A DNA stretch of 64,000 bases. It comes from Flavobacterium cutihirudinis (GTDB lineage Bacteria; Bacteroidota; Bacteroidia; Flavobacteriales; Flavobacteriaceae). A program made the position numbers and the translations under genes. The notes beneath the pieces were generated by a model. That model was given only the letters and a program-made list of their open reading frames with translations. It ran no database searches and was not told the DNA's origin. The stretch is from the NCBI RefSeq assembly GCF_003385895.1, contig NZ_QRDQ01000008.1, forward strand, positions 62,001 through 126,000. The letters are read 5' to 3'. This document shows, one piece after another, positions 1-8,514 of this stretch (position 1 is its first letter; the number at the start of each line of letters is the position of its first letter).

Positions 1-121
1 CTATTTCCCAAAAAGAATAAATGAATTTGGATGGCATGCAAATTATGCAAATCCTATTTTCGTAATAATCGTTGCGCTATTGGTTTTAATAATTTTAGCT
101 TTTATCAAAAATGGGAAATAA
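1..121 (+). CDS. C-terminus of an unidentified membrane protein (partial)
   Basis: Only the last 39 residues are present, read from base 2 to a TAA at 119-121. They contain one strongly hydrophobic segment (about 17 residues rich in I, V, L) followed by a short basic tail KNGK, so the protein probably ends with a membrane helix whose tail is cytoplasmic. The family cannot be recognised from this much sequence. The next gene starts 90 bases downstream behind its own promoter. Confidence 0.55.
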   Translation, partial: YFPKRINEFGWHANYANPIFVIIVALLVLIILAFIKNGK

Positions 122-180
122 CCTAAAAAGCAGCCCATAAATCTAAAATAACCCACGCTACAATTCCCAATTATAAATAC

Positions 181-188
181 TACTTTTG
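181..188 (+). promoter_or_regulatory. -7 promoter box TACTTTTG
   Basis: Perfect match to the Bacteroidota -7 consensus TAnnTTTG, 22 bases before the ATG at 211. It would give a short leader for the large outer-membrane protein gene. Confidence 0.6.
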
Positions 189-210
189 ACTTTTTAGAGT
201 TAAAGTATTT

Positions 211-3200
211 ATGTTGAAAAAATTACTGTTTTTAACGGTTTTTATCTGGTTTTCTGCGCTTCAGGCTCAGGAAACGGAATCAGCGTACAAAACCAAAAAA
301 GTAATTGCAACTCACGATACCATTCATTTAGAAAAAGTCAGTATCAATCCCGGTTTTTTTCAGCTTCTGAATACTAAAAATGAAGCGATCGATTCTACTT
401 TTTATACTATCGATTTTAGAAAAGGTACTTTGCTTTTAAACCAAAATTTCAAATCGGTTTCTGATACTTTAACCATCAATTATCTACTTTATCCTGATTT
501 TATTACCAAAGAATACAGTCTTTACAAATCAGATCAGGTTGTAACCAATGATGTTGGTACTGAAAAATTGTACCGAATCGAAAACTCAAACACCAAAAAA
601 GTAACGCCATTCGATGGCTTGAATACATCAGGAAGTATTACTCGCGGACTTACCTTGGGAAACAATCAAAGTACGGTTTTAAACTCCAACTTAGATTTAC
701 AAATTACCGGAAAAATCTCTGATAAAGTCAGTTTGCGGGCATCGCTTCAGGATAGTAATATTCCGTTACAAGATGGTGGTTACAGTCAAAAACTCGATCA
801 GTTTGATAATATCTTTATGGAACTTTTCAGTGATGACTGGAACATTCGCGCCGGAGATATTTTTCTGGAAAACCGAAAAACTCAGTTTTTAAGTTTTAAT
901 AAAAAAGTACAGGGACTTTCTGCCAATTTTGATTTTGATAACGGGAAAAGCAAAACCAATGTTTTTGCATCAGTTTCGTTTGTAAAAGGACAATATGCCA
1001 AAAGTACTTTTACGGGACAGGAAGGAAATCAGGGACCTTATAAATTAAAAGGCCAAAATGGCGAATTGTACGTTTTGGTTATTTCGGGTTCGGAGCGTGT
1101 TTACGTTAATGGTGTTTTGCTGAAACGAGGCGAAAACAACGATTATGTAATTGATTATAATGCGGGAGAAATTGTTTTTACTTCGCTTTTTACGATTACT
1201 TCAGAAATGCGTATTAATATAGAATACCAATATTCCGAACGGAATTACAATCGTGTAGTGACTTATGCAGGCGCTACGCATGAAAACAAAAAATGGAGTT
1301 TTGGCGGTTATCTTTATTCCGAAAATGATTTAAAAAACCAACCGCTACAACAAAATCTTTCGACTGATCAGGTTCAGGTTTTAAGCCAGGCCGGAGATAA
1401 TCCTGATTTAATGAAAGCGCCTTCAGCGTTTGAAGACACTTATGCCGACAATAAAATTCTGTACAAAAAAACAATCGTAAATGCGGTTGAAGTTTATGAA
1501 TATTCGAAAAATCCGGATAATGTTTTATACAATGTAAAATTTAGTCTTGTTGGAAACAATCTCGGAAATTATGTTATTCAAAACAGTAATTCAGTAGAAC
1601 GTATTTACGAATATAGAGAACCTGTAAATGGAATTCCGCAAGGAAATTACGAACCGATAGTACAACTGATTCCGCCAATGAAACTGCAAGTTGCAACGTT
1701 TTTAGGAAAATACAATCCGAACGAAAAAACACTTGCGGATTTTGAACTTGCCGTTAGCAATAATGATAAAAACCTGTTTTCAGGCATTGACGATGGCGAC
1801 AATAGCGGAATTGCTTTTAAAACCAACATCAAAAAACGTCTTTTTACCAAAAGCTGGACATTGGACGCTTTTGCCAATTATCAATTTGTAGAAGAGAATT
1901 TCAAATCGGTGGAGCGTTTGTATAATATTGAATTTAATCGCGATTGGAACCTAAACTCCGTATTTTTAGGAAATCAAAGTTTACTGGTTACGGGTTTAAA
2001 CTTTGATTTATTTTCGAAAAAAGAAACTACAAATACGGGATTGTTTACCTATCAATTAGAGAAATTGGATTTTACTGAAAGCTATTCCGGAACAAGGCAT
2101 ACAACAACTGCTTTTTTCAAACTGAAAAACTGGACGATTGAAAATCAAGGCAGTTTCCTGAACTCTGATGCGACGGCTTCGACTTCAAAATTTATCAGAA
2201 ATCAAACCCGAACCAAATATCATTTTGGAAAAAACTGGGTTGGTGCAAGCATGCAGCTTGAGGACAATCAGGAGAAAGATAAAATCACGAATCAATTTTC
2301 GGCTTTAAGCCAAAGATTCTCAGAATACGGCGCTTTTGTAGGGCGCGGTGACAGTACAAAAGTCTATGTAGAATTGGGTTTTCTACAACGCCGAAATGAC
2401 AGTTTGCAAAACGGATTTTTACAACATGTAAACAATTCGCAAACCTATTATTTGAGATCAAAACTGATTCAGACAAAAAAAACCGATTTGGCGGTTTATG
2501 CTAGTTACCGAAACCTCGATTTTACTGATGAAACAAAAGAAAATGAACCTTCATTAAATTCGAGAATCTTATACACAGATCGTTTTTTTAATCAGTTCAT
2601 GCAAATTGGAACGGCTTACGAAACCAGTTCAGGAACTATCGCGCAACAGGAATTTACTTATATCGAAGTTCCCACGGGACAAGGTGTTTATACTTGGAAT
2701 GATTATAACGGAAACGGTATTCAGGAACTGGAAGAGTTTGAAATTGCCGCATTTCCCGATCAGGCAAAATTCATTCGGATCTTCTTGCCGAATCAGGTTT
2801 ACATCAAAACAAACCAGAACAAATTTTCGCAATCTGTTATTTTAAATCCATTACAATGGCAAAATGAAAAAGGATTCAAAAAATTGATGTCCTATTTCTA
2901 TAATCAAACGTCTTTTATAATGGATCGAAAAGTAAAAAGCGAAGGCGAAAGTTTGGAGCTTAATCCGTTTGATTCTTCTGAGGAAAATATTCTGGGGCTG
3001 AATTCCAGTTTCCGAAACAGTTTATTCTACAATCGCGGAAAACAGAAACATTCAGTAACCTATTCCTATTTGGTTAATAAAGGAAAAAATTTGCTCTCGA
3101 TTGGTTCTCAAAATGTGACAAACAATTCGCATCAATTGCAATATACTCATCTTCTTCAAAAAAGCTGGTTGTTTAACTTCTTTACCAAAACCATAAAAAC

Positions 3201-3642
3201 GAATTTGATTTCTAAAGATTTTGCCGAAAAGAATTATGATTTAAAAGGGTATCAAATTGCTCCAAAAATCAGTTATTTATTTTCGAAAAACACAAGTGTG
3301 GATTTCTTTTATGAATTTCAGAACAAAGAAAACCAAATAGGAAATTTTGAAACTTTGGTTCAAAACCGACTTGGAACTTCCTTTTCGTTTGCCGGAGAAA
3401 AAAAGGTGACCTTAAACGGAGAGTTCTCCTTTTATGAAAATAAATTCGACGGAAATGAATTTTCATCAGTAGGATTTCAAATGCTTGAAGGACTTCAGGC
3501 GGGGCAAAATCTAGTCTGGAAACTTTTATTACAAAAAAACATTACTTCATTTCTGGATGTTAATTTAAACTATCAGGGACGCAAAAGTGAAACCGGCGCA
3601 ACGGTGCATACAGGAAATGTTCAGCTTCGAGCATATTTTTAA
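211..3642 (+). CDS. Large outer-membrane beta-barrel protein, SprA-like N-terminal motifs
   Basis: 1143 residues with a signal peptide (residues 1 to about 19, ending ALQA). Residues 141-190 carry the pattern GSITRGLTLGNNQ, then a Leu/Ser-rich strand pair and NIPLQDGG. I associate this pattern with the SprA-type and related uncharacterised outer-membrane proteins of Bacteroidota. A strand pattern with VYVNG and RGENNDYVIDYNAGEI follows. Near residue 828 the stretch NDYNGNGIQELEEFE resembles a calcium-loop motif. The second half is amphipathic strands and the chain ends in Phe, as barrels do. At 1143 aa it is about half the length of SprA (about 2400 aa), so it is a relative rather than SprA itself. 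Role unknown. Its own promoter lies at 181. Confidence 0.6.
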   Translation: MLKKLLFLTVFIWFSALQAQETESAYKTKKVIATHDTIHLEKVSINPGFFQLLNTKNEAIDSTFYTIDFRKGTLLLNQNFKSVSDTLTINYLLYPDFITKEYSLYKSDQVVTNDVGTEKLYRIENSNTKKVTPFDGLNTSGSITRGLTLGNNQSTVLNSNLDLQITGKISDKVSLRASLQDSNIPLQDGGYSQKLDQFDNIFMELFSDDWNIRAGDIFLENRKTQFLSFNKKVQGLSANFDFDNGKSKTNVFASVSFVKGQYAKSTFTGQEGNQGPYKLKGQNGELYVLVISGSERVYVNGVLLKRGENNDYVIDYNAGEIVFTSLFTITSEMRINIEYQYSERNYNRVVTYAGATHENKKWSFGGYLYSENDLKNQPLQQNLSTDQVQVLSQAGDNPDLMKAPSAFEDTYADNKILYKKTIVNAVEVYEYSKNPDNVLYNVKFSLVGNNLGNYVIQNSNSVERIYEYREPVNGIPQGNYEPIVQLIPPMKLQVATFLGKYNPNEKTLADFELAVSNNDKNLFSGIDDGDNSGIAFKTNIKKRLFTKSWTLDAFANYQFVEENFKSVERLYNIEFNRDWNLNSVFLGNQSLLVTGLNFDLFSKKETTNTGLFTYQLEKLDFTESYSGTRHTTTAFFKLKNWTIENQGSFLNSDATASTSKFIRNQTRTKYHFGKNWVGASMQLEDNQEKDKITNQFSALSQRFSEYGAFVGRGDSTKVYVELGFLQRRNDSLQNGFLQHVNNSQTYYLRSKLIQTKKTDLAVYASYRNLDFTDETKENEPSLNSRILYTDRFFNQFMQIGTAYETSSGTIAQQEFTYIEVPTGQGVYTWNDYNGNGIQELEEFEIAAFPDQAKFIRIFLPNQVYIKTNQNKFSQSVILNPLQWQNEKGFKKLMSYFYNQTSFIMDRKVKSEGESLELNPFDSSEENILGLNSSFRNSLFYNRGKQKHSVTYSYLVNKGKNLLSIGSQNVTNNSHQLQYTHLLQKSWLFNFFTKTIKTNLISKDFAEKNYDLKGYQIAPKISYLFSKNTSVDFFYEFQNKENQIGNFETLVQNRLGTSFSFAGEKKVTLNGEFSFYENKFDGNEFSSVGFQMLEGLQAGQNLVWKLLLQKNITSFLDVNLNYQGRKSETGATVHTGNVQLRAYF

Positions 3643-3705
3643 GGCACTACGAAAAAGATGACAATAAATTGATTAATTTTAATTGAATTTTAAACTCTTA
3701 GCCTT

Positions 3706-4281
3706 ATGAAAAAATTAGTATTGTTCTGTTTGATGGTTGCTTTCTCTTCTAATTTTTATGCACAGGAAACAACTGCAAAAGCAACAAAAAGTAAAACAGA
3801 AGCTTCGGCAAAAAAAGCCAAAGCAAGTGCAGACAAAGCCTCGGCTGACGCAAAAAAGGAAGCCACAAAATCTAAAAAAGCTGCTGATGATGCAAAATCT
3901 GCTTCAACAAAAGCAAAAAAAGAATCTGCTGACGCAGCAAAAAAGACTGCCGACAAACAAGCCACTAAAGCAAAAGCTGATGCAAAAAAAGCTACTGTAG
4001 AATCGGATAAAGCAAAAAGTACCGCTGACAAAGCAAAAAGCTCTGCCGATAAAACCAAAGCTGATGCCAAGAAAACAGCTGCAAAAGCTGACGCTACTAA
4101 GAAAGATGCCACAGCTGCTAAAAAATCGGCTAGTAAAACTTTAAAAGAAACTAATGAAAAAGCACCATCTGTACCAGACAAAGTAACTGGCGAATACAAT
4201 GGTAAAAAAGTATATACTGGTCCAAGAGGCGGTAAATACTATATTAACAAAAATGGAAATAAAACGTATATTCAGGATTAA
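3706..4281 (+). CDS. Exported Lys/Ala-rich protein with C-terminal basic adaptor motif
   Basis: 191 residues. A signal peptide (about 1-19, ending NFYAQ) is followed by about 120 residues of near-periodic Lys/Ala/Ser/Asp repeats that should form one long charged helix, like the TolA or colicin-import type of stalk. The last 30 residues, with YNGKKVYTGPRGGKYYINK, match the short PBCV-specific basic adaptor domain. That combination suggests a periplasmic or surface rod with a small binding head. Composition explains the long antisense frame opposite it. Function is unknown. A strong terminator follows at 4365. Confidence 0.7.
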   Translation: MKKLVLFCLMVAFSSNFYAQETTAKATKSKTEASAKKAKASADKASADAKKEATKSKKAADDAKSASTKAKKESADAAKKTADKQATKAKADAKKATVESDKAKSTADKAKSSADKTKADAKKTAAKADATKKDATAAKKSASKTLKETNEKAPSVPDKVTGEYNGKKVYTGPRGGKYYINKNGNKTYIQD

Positions 4282-4283
4282 GG

Positions 4284-4474
4284 TTCTGAGATGCTAAGCT
4301 ACTGAGTTACTAAGTTACTGAGATGCTAAGACACTAAGTTTCTAAGTCTTTAGAAGCTGCTATTAAAACCGAACTTTCGTTCGGTTTTTTTTATTTATAC
4401 TTTTTTCAATTTCTGAAAAAACTTAGCAACTTAGAAACTTAGTGTCTTAGTAGCTTAACATCTTAGAAGCTTAA
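4284..4474. repeat. Inverted array of degenerate CTAAG/CTTAG decamers
   Basis: A run of roughly ten-base units ending CTAAG (4284-4350) faces a run of the complementary CTTAG units (4420-4474) across the terminator at 4365. The two halves can fold on each other. The same kind of array recurs at 33047-33085 and 49790-49918. This occupies most of the 277-base gap before the glycosyltransferase. Confidence 0.6.
4365..4392 (+). terminator. Rho-independent terminator
   Basis: Nine-base stem AAAACCGAA / TTCGGTTTT with a six-base loop, followed by a T run. It ends the transcript of the Lys/Ala-rich protein gene. Confidence 0.85.
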
Positions 4475-4529
4475 ATTACAGTTAATAATTTAGTAATACG
4501 TACGAAATGCCATAGAAAACATATTTCTT

Positions 4530-4537
4530 TATCTTCG
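4530..4537 (+). promoter_or_regulatory. -7 promoter box TATCTTCG
   Basis: Seven of eight matches to TAnnTTTG, 21 bases before the glycosyltransferase ATG at 4559. Confidence 0.45.
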
Positions 4538-4558
4538 TTTTCAAAAAGCGTTAAAATT

Positions 4559-5629
4559 ATGAGCATTGACTATTCTGCTAACAAAACTATATTAGTTGCT
4601 CCTTTAAACTGGGGATTAGGCCATGCCACCAGATGTATCCCTATTATCAAAGCGCTTCAGGAAAACAAATTCATTCCAATTATCGCTTCAGATGGTGTTG
4701 CATTGGCTTTATTACGAAAAGAGTTTCCATATATACAAACACTGGAATTACCTTCCTATCATATTGAATATGCCAAAAACGGCAAAAACTTTAAATGGAA
4801 ACTCATCAAAAATCTTCCAAAAATGATTACTGCAATTTTGGATGAAAAAAAAGTAGTGAATTCCTGGATTAAAAAACACGGCATCGACGGAATTATTTCT
4901 GATAACCGATTGGGTGTTTTCAGCAAAAAAATTCCATCTGTTTTTATGACGCACCAATTGAATGTGATGACGGGAAATACAACTTGGTTTACTAGCAAAT
5001 GTCATCAATATTTTATAAAAAAATACAATCAGTGCTGGGTTCCCGACTCTAATGACGATGTTAATCTTACCGGAGAATTAGGACATCTAGCAACTAATCA
5101 CCTCAATATAAAATACATTGGGCCTTTGAGCCGAATGAAAAAAAAGGAAACTCCAATAGTATACGACCTGATGATTATTTTGTCCGGGCCGGAACCTCAA
5201 CGTACTTACTTAGATCAAAAGCTTCAGAAAGAAATTGCCAATTATAAGGGAAATGTTGTTTTTATACAAGGACTTGTTGACAAAGTTCAGAACAAATGGC
5301 AAAACGGAAATGTTACTTATTACAATTTCATGAATTCCAAACAACTGGAACAAACATTCAATGAAAGTGAATTAGTGTTATGCCGTTCTGGTTATACAAC
5401 AGTAATGGATCTGGCCAAATTAGGCAAAAAAGCCTTTTTTATTCCAACTCCAGGGCAATATGAACAAGAATATCTAGCCATAAAACTTCAGGAAGAAAAA
5501 CTTGTGCCGTATGCATTGCAAGACGACTTTACGATTGAAGATTTATCAAAGGTAAAATCGTTTAAAGGGTTATCCCAATTTAAAAATGATATCGATTGGG
5601 ATTCGTTATTTTCTGTTTTTGAAGATTAA
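4559..5629 (+). CDS. MurG-like glycosyltransferase (GT28-type fold)
   Basis: 356 residues. The N-terminus LVAPLNWGLGHATRC is the glycine-rich acceptor-side loop of GT-B enzymes such as MurG, with GHATR typical of the TIGR00661/MJ1255-type relatives. The C-terminal half has LVLCRSGYTTVMDLAKLGK and FIPTPGQYEQEYLA, the nucleotide-sugar-binding motif of glycosyltransferase family 28. No membrane span or signal peptide is visible, so it acts in the cytoplasm. Acceptor and sugar cannot be read from sequence. It is a single gene with its own promoter and is convergent with the porin gene. Confidence 0.8.
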   Translation: MSIDYSANKTILVAPLNWGLGHATRCIPIIKALQENKFIPIIASDGVALALLRKEFPYIQTLELPSYHIEYAKNGKNFKWKLIKNLPKMITAILDEKKVVNSWIKKHGIDGIISDNRLGVFSKKIPSVFMTHQLNVMTGNTTWFTSKCHQYFIKKYNQCWVPDSNDDVNLTGELGHLATNHLNIKYIGPLSRMKKKETPIVYDLMIILSGPEPQRTYLDQKLQKEIANYKGNVVFIQGLVDKVQNKWQNGNVTYYNFMNSKQLEQTFNESELVLCRSGYTTVMDLAKLGKKAFFIPTPGQYEQEYLAIKLQEEKLVPYALQDDFTIEDLSKVKSFKGLSQFKNDIDWDSLFSVFED

Positions 5630-5640
5630 TTCTCACCAAT

Positions 5641-5760
5641 AAAAAAATCCGTATTAATAAGCGCTTTTGCAAATGCAAATCCGTTTAATCTGTGTCTACA
5701 ATGGAACACTGATTAAACGGATTCACTATCGTGAAGGCGCAGATAAATGCGGATTCTTAT
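5641..5760. terminator. Long inverted repeat between convergent genes
   Basis: Nested inverted repeat: 18-base inner arms at 5678-5695 and 5706-5723 differ at one base, and an outer ATCCG/CGGAT pair is flanked by A and T runs. It fills the gap between two convergent genes and probably terminates in both directions. Confidence 0.6.
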
Positions 5761-5765
5761 TTTTT

Positions 5766-7061
5766 TTAGAAATTAAACTGTGCCTGCAAACGCAATAGAT
5801 TACCTTGTTGTCTGTTAACCGGACGGGCACTATCTACATAATTTCTATCGGCTACAACATATTCAGCTGTCAATTCTAATGCTTTGATAGGTTGCCATTC
5901 GATACCAAATTCGTAATCTCTTACAACGTAACTTCTGGCATCTTTTTCATATTTCTTACCTCCGTCATAATATTGAAATTGCGCGAAAGGATATAAATGC
6001 TGTTTTTTGAAATCCAATTTATAGTTTAGCAAAACATAGCCTCCATTTAAACTGGCATCATCAACAGTATTTGTTAAAGGATTATAGCGAGGTCCTTTTC
6101 CAATATTATATTCGGTTTGGATTCCGAAAGGTTTTGGATACAAAACAAAAGTTGCACCTATTCTTTCATCTTTCACATATTTAGGATCATTTACTATAAC
6201 ACCAGTAGAAATTTCGTCTGTAAAAGCCCATTTACCATCATAAGCCTGGATTCCTGGCTCAATAATTTGGCTACCAATTACAAAAGGATACGATATTCTG
6301 GCTACCACATTCAAATCTCTGTTTGCATCTATTTTATTAGCGATCTGTCCATTATAAACTCCAAATGCAAAAACCCCAAAATCTCCCGAACCTTTGTAAC
6401 CGTCTTTAACCAACATTTCAAAACGTTTTCTGATTTCGGCTGGCGCCCAATAAAAAATTAACCCCAAATCACGTTCATTTGCTATCGAACTGTTGATAGC
6501 ATCTGCACGATCCAATGTTAAACGTTGTGAACTGGACTGCATGTTTATGAATCCATATGGAATTTTACTTTGCCCCACACGAACTCGATATTCTCTTTTC
6601 TTATCAAAAGAAACATCAAAATACAAGTCACGAATTTGAACGAAATTTTGGATTCCAGTTACTGGTGAACTTGCAAAATCAGGCTGAAAATAGAAAAATA
6701 CGTTTGGATGAACCTGACCAGAAAACACTAAACGTGCACGACGAATAAAAAGTCCGTTATTTGCTTTTGCATCCGGGGCGGTTGAAGTGGTTCCCCAAGA
6801 TCTGTCACATTGGTCACAGGTAATTTTGTCGTTTGTAGAAAACAAGCCATTGTATCTAATTTGAGCATAACCTCTTAAAGATATTCGGTCGTACCAATGT
6901 TCTTCAACTCCTCCTCCGGATTTAGTATCAGGAAGTTTTGCTTTGTTGATCGAATCTAAAATACGCATTACCTCGTTTTTTACATCCTGTTTATTTAATT
7001 CCTGCGCATTAGCTCCGCAAGCAAGCAGTACTAAAACCGCAGTGATTATTTTTTTTATCAT
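5766..7061 (-). CDS. Phosphate-selective porin O/P family protein
   Basis: 431 residues with a signal peptide (about 1-19, ending GANAQ). The segments ISLRGYAQIRYNGLF, FIRRARLVFSGQ and PNVFFYFQPDFA are typical of the porin_O_P family, followed by regular beta strands and a C-terminal Phe. Family members form outer-membrane channels for anions such as phosphate, but many Bacteroidota members have no proven substrate. A CxxC pair (CDQCD) lies in an early loop. Its location beside a PhoR/PhoB-like pair, with three 11-bp-spaced TAACAT-like repeats upstream, supports phosphate-regulated expression. Confidence 0.82.
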   Translation of the reverse strand: MIKKIITAVLVLLACGANAQELNKQDVKNEVMRILDSINKAKLPDTKSGGGVEEHWYDRISLRGYAQIRYNGLFSTNDKITCDQCDRSWGTTSTAPDAKANNGLFIRRARLVFSGQVHPNVFFYFQPDFASSPVTGIQNFVQIRDLYFDVSFDKKREYRVRVGQSKIPYGFINMQSSSQRLTLDRADAINSSIANERDLGLIFYWAPAEIRKRFEMLVKDGYKGSGDFGVFAFGVYNGQIANKIDANRDLNVVARISYPFVIGSQIIEPGIQAYDGKWAFTDEISTGVIVNDPKYVKDERIGATFVLYPKPFGIQTEYNIGKGPRYNPLTNTVDDASLNGGYVLLNYKLDFKKQHLYPFAQFQYYDGGKKYEKDARSYVVRDYEFGIEWQPIKALELTAEYVVADRNYVDSARPVNRQQGNLLRLQAQFNF

Positions 7062-7104
7062 TTTTTCTATACCCTAGATTTCAAGATGCAAAGATGTACC
7101 ACCT

Positions 7105-7132
7105 ATGTTAATAAATCATTAACAAGATGTTA
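7105..7132 (-). promoter_or_regulatory. Pho-box-like triple direct repeat upstream of the porin gene
   Basis: On the minus strand TAACAT (7132-7127), TAATGA (7121-7116) and TAACAT (7110-7105) begin exactly 11 bases apart, the spacing of PhoB/PhoP box half-sites. A -7-like CATCTTTG follows about 15 bases downstream, so the repeats sit where an activator would. Binding is inferred. Confidence 0.5.
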
Positions 7133-7186
7133 CCATAATAAAAATTTAATGTTATGCACGAAACCTGAAAGTTTATTTATTGTTAA

Positions 7187-7208
7187 GAGCCCTGTTTTAG
7201 GGCTTTTA
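7187..7208. terminator. Hairpin after the sensor kinase gene
   Basis: AGCCCT-loop-AGGGCT followed by TTTT on the plus strand. It lies 13 bases beyond the minus-strand kinase stop codon. The T run suits plus-strand transcripts better, so it may serve as a roadblock between the kinase and porin units. Confidence 0.4.
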
Positions 7209-7220
7209 GCTTAAAGCTAA

Positions 7221-8306
7221 TTACAATTTTTTAACCTCCGGTTTTTGCACTTTTTGCGCTTTTTCTAGTGTAAAAGAGAATTCTGAGCCAATTCCGAACT
7301 CACTTTCAACATAAACTTTCTCTTTATGAGCTTCAATAATATGTTTTACGATTGCCAAACCTAAACCAGAACCACCTTCAGAACGTGTTCCGCTTTTGTC
7401 TACACGGTAAAAACGTTCAAAAAGTCTTGAAATATTTTGCTTTTCAACACCTTCTCCGTTATCACTGATTCGTATTAGTACTTTTTTCTTGGTCAGATTT
7501 ACAACACCAACTTCGGTTAAACCGCCTTCTTTTCCGTACTTAATCGAATTCACAATCAGGTTTTCCAACACTTGCTGAATTCTGTCCTGATCACCGCGAA
7601 TGATTACTGACTGAACATTTTTACTCTCAAAAGCCAATTTGATTTTTTTCTTATCAGCTTTCATTTCTAACAAATCAAAAACGTTTTGAATCAATTCAAC
7701 AATATCAAAATCAGTCATATTCAGATCTAGATCTCCCGATTCTAATTTGGTAATCATATCCAAATCTTCCACAATATAAATAAGACGCTCTACCCCTTTT
7801 TCGGCACGCTTCAGATATTTTTTACGGATATTTTTATCATCCATTGCACCGTCAAGCAAAGTCGAAACATATCCTTGAACAGTAAATAAAGGTGTTTTAA
7901 GCTCGTGCGAAACGTTTCCAAGAAACTCTCTTCTGTATTGCTCACGAATTTCGAGCATTTCAATTTCGAGCTTTTTATCGGTCGCGAATTTTTTTACTTC
8001 ACGCGAAAGCGTTTCCATATCCGTCGTTATAGGCTGATTGATCAGCGGTGTCGATTCTAGTAAGGAAACCTCATCGTAAATCTTTTTTACTCTCCTGTAT
8101 ATAAAACGCTCTACGCGATATTGGAGCACTAAAAAAGAAAAAATATAAATTGAAATAATGAATACTATTCCAAAAGCAATTTGATGTTTTAATTGATTTT
8201 TATAAAACAAAGACATTAAAATCAACACAAATCCTGTTGAAAACAGACTTATATATAGTGCCGACTTAATCGCAAATTTGTATGTTTTTTTAAAATTGAT
8301 TTTCAT
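7221..8306 (-). CDS. PhoR-like sensor histidine kinase
   Basis: 361 residues. Two membrane helices (about 14-34 and 42-62) are separated by only a few residues, so there is almost no periplasmic sensor domain. The dimerisation box has FLGNVSHELKTPL with phosphoacceptor His134. The ATPase domain follows with N box (ENLIVNSIKYG), G1 (DNGEGV), F box (LFERFYRVD) and G2 (GGSGLGLAIVKHI). The layout resembles PhoR of the phosphate system, which senses through the membrane transporter rather than a ligand domain. It follows the response regulator gene, separated from it by a 208-base repeat-filled gap. Confidence 0.85.
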   Translation of the reverse strand: MKINFKKTYKFAIKSALYISLFSTGFVLILMSLFYKNQLKHQIAFGIVFIISIYIFSFLVLQYRVERFIYRRVKKIYDEVSLLESTPLINQPITTDMETLSREVKKFATDKKLEIEMLEIREQYRREFLGNVSHELKTPLFTVQGYVSTLLDGAMDDKNIRKKYLKRAEKGVERLIYIVEDLDMITKLESGDLDLNMTDFDIVELIQNVFDLLEMKADKKKIKLAFESKNVQSVIIRGDQDRIQQVLENLIVNSIKYGKEGGLTEVGVVNLTKKKVLIRISDNGEGVEKQNISRLFERFYRVDKSGTRSEGGSGLGLAIVKHIIEAHKEKVYVESEFGIGSEFSFTLEKAQKVQKPEVKKL

Positions 8307-8345
8307 TGAAAATTTTGAACCATTAAAAAATTATTTTTTTTCCCA

Positions 8346-8507
8346 CCATATAAGTTATATAAGTTCATTTAAAAACTAAACTTAATTGTCTGGATTGACA
8401 TACGAACTTAAAAAAGAAATCTTTGTCAAAGTTCGAAACTTTAACAAAGATAAATTTTGATTGATATATTAGGTTACAATTTAAATGAACTTATATAACT
8501 TATATGG
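8346..8507. repeat. Perfect 28-bp inverted repeat enclosing a second hairpin
   Basis: Arms 8346-8373 and 8480-8507 are exact reverse complements, starting CCATATAAG and ending CTTATATGG. Inside, 8419-8451 forms a 15-bp stem with one mismatch. One outer arm recurs in near-identical form at about 51406-51427, and the inner hairpin recurs at 47986-48018. The element lies between the regulator and kinase genes. Confidence 0.85.
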
Positions 8508-8514
8508 TTCAAAT

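Noticed and set aside
3756..4199. Long minus-strand frame (147 codons) opposite the Lys/Ala-rich gene
   Set aside because: It is the complement of a Lys/Ala-biased sequence and yields an Ala/Phe/Ser-rich product with no start context; the plus-strand gene has a signal peptide and known C-terminal motif.
4284..4474. CTAAG arrays as a possible CRISPR
   Set aside because: Units are about 10 bases with no unique spacers, appear in inverted orientation, and no cas genes are present.
8307..8514. A plus-strand frame starting at 8485 near the response regulator
   Set aside because: It begins inside the inverted repeat and runs antisense through the regulator coding region.
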